Source of the DNA: Synergistaceae bacterium
GTDB lineage: Bacteria; Synergistota; Synergistia; Synergistales; Aminobacteriaceae
DNA length: 6,653 bases
Reading direction: 5' to 3'
NCBI GenBank assembly: GCA_031270755.1
Contig: JAISWV010000316.1
Span: 1-6,653 of the forward strand
The notes beneath the pieces were generated by a model. The model had not been told where the DNA came from. It searched no databases and saw nothing but the letters and a program-made list of their open reading frames with translations. Positions 5,006 to 6,653 of the stretch are shown in pieces; positions within the stretch are counted from its first letter, which is position 1; every line of letters starts with the position of its first letter. The translations under genes were made by a program, and so were the position numbers.

Positions 5006-6653
5006 TTGCTGTCGACGTGTGCGAGTTCGAATCTGAAGCTTTACGAAATTGGGGAGCCCGCTCGGGATCTCGCCAAGAAATTGTCCTGTTCGGAACTGAC
5101 CGCGGCGGTTCTGGAGATGTGTCACGAAAACAGATGTTCGGACGTGGGCGACGCGCAGGCGTGGCTGAAGCCTCAATTCGACGCTTTGATGGAAAACCTG
5201 GACCTGGGGTCGGCTGGCGCCGAGGCCGCGAAAAAATGGCGGTCCAAATGCTCTTTCGGCAACATCGTGGTCTATGGAGACTACGACACGGACGGCGTCG
5301 CCGCCACCGTGCTGGCCATGGAGATCTTCCGGCACAAGGCTTTGGGCGTCCGCTATTTCATCCCCCGGCGCGACATGCAGGGCTATGGACTTCATGCCTC
5401 CGTGCTGGACCGGCTGACTGAAAGCGGCTGCAACACGCTGGTGGTGGTGGACTGCGGCACCAACGACGTGGACCTCCTGCGCGGGCTGGAGCGAAAGGGG
5501 TTGGACGTGTTCGTTTTCGACCATCACTCGGTGAGCGCGTCCGGCTCGCCCTTTCCTTCGACGGTCAACCCGTGTATCGACGGCGACGACATGGCCAAAA
5601 AACTTTGTGCGACAGCGGTGCTCTGGAGCTGGGCTTGGAAGGAGGAAATCGTTCCCCGGTCGTGGTTGCGGTATGCGCTGGACCTGGTGACCCTGGCGAC
5701 GATCTCCGACTGTATGCCCCTCAACGCGCTGAATCGGGCCATCGTTCAAAAGGGAGTGAACCTGATGCGCAGCAACCCCAGGCGCGGACTCTTCGCCTTG
5801 TTCGAAAAACTGGGGGTCACCCAGCGCACCCTTTCGGAAGAGCAGTTGTCCATGCGCATCATTCCCTGTTTGAACGCGCCGGGCCGAATTGGCTGTGCGG
5901 ACACCTCCGTCAGGGTGCTTCTCGGGATCGGCGAACTTTACGCCTACGTGAACGACCTGATCAAGGCAAACAAGAAACGGCAGATGATCTCGGAGCGCAT
6001 CGCAAACGCGATCTGCGAATTCGAAAGCGACGAACGGCACGTCCTGTTCGATTCCCAATGGCCGGTGGGGGTTTTGAGCGGCGTTGCCAGCCGAATTTGC
6101 AGTATGAGGAGAAGTCCGGTGGTCTTGGCCGCCCCCGTGAAGGGAAAGATCCGGGGAACTTTGCGCGTCCCCGCGGGGGGCAACGCCGTGGGGATATTGA
6201 GCTCCATTTCGGAGCGCCTGGAGGCCTGGGGAGGGCACCGATACGCCGCGGGGTTTTCCGTTCTGTCGGACCGCTGGGAAGATGTGGAAAAAACCCTTGA
6301 AGAACTGCTTTCGGAGGTCGAGGTCGAAGACGAGATCATCAAGGCGGTGGCCTTGTCTCCCGCCTGTATCAGCCTGGGGGAGTGGAGGGCCGTGGGCACC
6401 CTGGGCCCCTTCGGCAACGACAATCCCTGTCCGTATTTTTACAGAGAAAGAGACGGCTCCGACAAGGTCGTTCCTCTGGGGAGGGACGGCAAACATTGTT
6501 CCGTCATTGTGGACGACGTGCGGCTTCTGGCTTTCAACGCGGCCTCCGATCTGGGAAACACCGCCGGAGTGACGGGCTGGATCTACCATCCGCGCATCGA
6601 CTATTGGCGTAACGAGGAACGTGTTCAGTTTGTACTGGACTACGCTGTGGTGG
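5006..6653 (+). CDS. recJ: Single-stranded-DNA-specific exonuclease RecJ, 3' end missing
   Basis: The frame stays open to the right edge (about 549 residues; RecJ is usually 550-600), so only a short C-terminus is lost. RecJ degrades single-stranded DNA 5' to 3' in recombination, mismatch and base excision repair. The DHH core is intact: YGDYDTDG with Asp94 and Asp96, VVVDCG with Asp149, FDHH with Asp172, His173 and His174, and ATISDC with Asp235, together forming the metal site. LNAPGR follows. The DHHA1 domain contains GVLSGVASRI, RGTLRVP and the GGH motif ending at His411. The LGPFGNDNP segment leads into the C-terminal OB-like domain. An NrnA/oligoribonuclease identity is unlikely because of the length and that domain. 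No in-frame ATG lies near the N-terminus. TTG 5006 is preferred from the Shine-Dalgarno and codon use, and GTG 4937, overlapping tadA, is the alternative. Conserved-looking sequence begins near YEIGEPARDLAKKL. Confidence 0.92.
   Translation, partial: MLSTCASSNLKLYEIGEPARDLAKKLSCSELTAAVLEMCHENRCSDVGDAQAWLKPQFDALMENLDLGSAGAEAAKKWRSKCSFGNIVVYGDYDTDGVAATVLAMEIFRHKALGVRYFIPRRDMQGYGLHASVLDRLTESGCNTLVVVDCGTNDVDLLRGLERKGLDVFVFDHHSVSASGSPFPSTVNPCIDGDDMAKKLCATAVLWSWAWKEEIVPRSWLRYALDLVTLATISDCMPLNALNRAIVQKGVNLMRSNPRRGLFALFEKLGVTQRTLSEEQLSMRIIPCLNAPGRIGCADTSVRVLLGIGELYAYVNDLIKANKKRQMISERIANAICEFESDERHVLFDSQWPVGVLSGVASRICSMRRSPVVLAAPVKGKIRGTLRVPAGGNAVGILSSISERLEAWGGHRYAAGFSVLSDRWEDVEKTLEELLSEVEVEDEIIKAVALSPACISLGEWRAVGTLGPFGNDNPCPYFYRERDGSDKVVPLGRDGKHCSVIVDDVRLLAFNAASDLGNTAGVTGWIYHPRIDYWRNEERVQFVLDYAVV

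Noticed and set aside
4947..5034. Short frame starting at the ATGA overlap with the tadA stop (29 codons including stop)
   Set aside because: It looks like coupled translation but ends quickly, has no recognisable content and is out of frame with recJ. A recent recJ frameshift here is possible but unsupported.
5572..6300. 242-codon + strand open frame inside recJ
   Set aside because: It is Arg/Gly/Pro-rich out-of-frame sequence, and the RecJ frame is continuous across the whole stretch.
4997..6589. Long antisense open frame (530 codons) opposite recJ
   Set aside because: Codon-aligned with recJ, and explained by the same codon avoidance. The sense frame carries all the DHH motifs.

Overview
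This window looks like ordinary bacterial chromosome: GC-rich (roughly 60% by eye), densely packed, with six genes all on the + strand and no gap longer than 67 bases. The gene set (Lon-related protease, endonuclease III, ArsA/Get3-like ATPase, TadA, RecJ) is bacterial. The style of the proteins and the strong avoidance of TTA, CTA and TCA codons would fit an anaerobe such as a member of the Synergistota, but that placement is an impression and is not proven by the sequence.

Layout. (1) Positions 1-2349 hold the 3' part of a Lon-related ATP-dependent protease; its start and most of its Walker A lie before the window. (2) Endonuclease III (2346-3050) overlaps the protease stop by ATGA. (3) A small cysteine-free protein of unknown function (3066-3407) follows after 15 bases. 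(4) A single-domain ArsA/Get3-type ATPase (3475-4440) comes next. (5) The junction at 4435-4490 carries two back-to-back short tandem duplications, just before tRNA adenosine deaminase tadA (4480-4950). (6) A RecJ-type single-strand exonuclease starts at about 5006 and runs off the right edge, complete except for its last residues.

The genes probably form one transcription unit, with a possible extra promoter (TATAAT at 4967) before recJ. They mix proteostasis (Lon-like protease), base excision repair (endonuclease III), recombination and repair (RecJ) and translation (TadA wobble inosine). The least understood part is the pair formed by the small protein and the ArsA-like ATPase. The ATPase keeps all nucleotide-handling motifs but lacks the cysteines of arsenite pumps and the CxxC of eukaryotic Get3. 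The small protein carries a distinctive LGLPNPISYYTLELLPYL segment. I see no CRISPR array, transposon, tRNA, rRNA or clear terminator.
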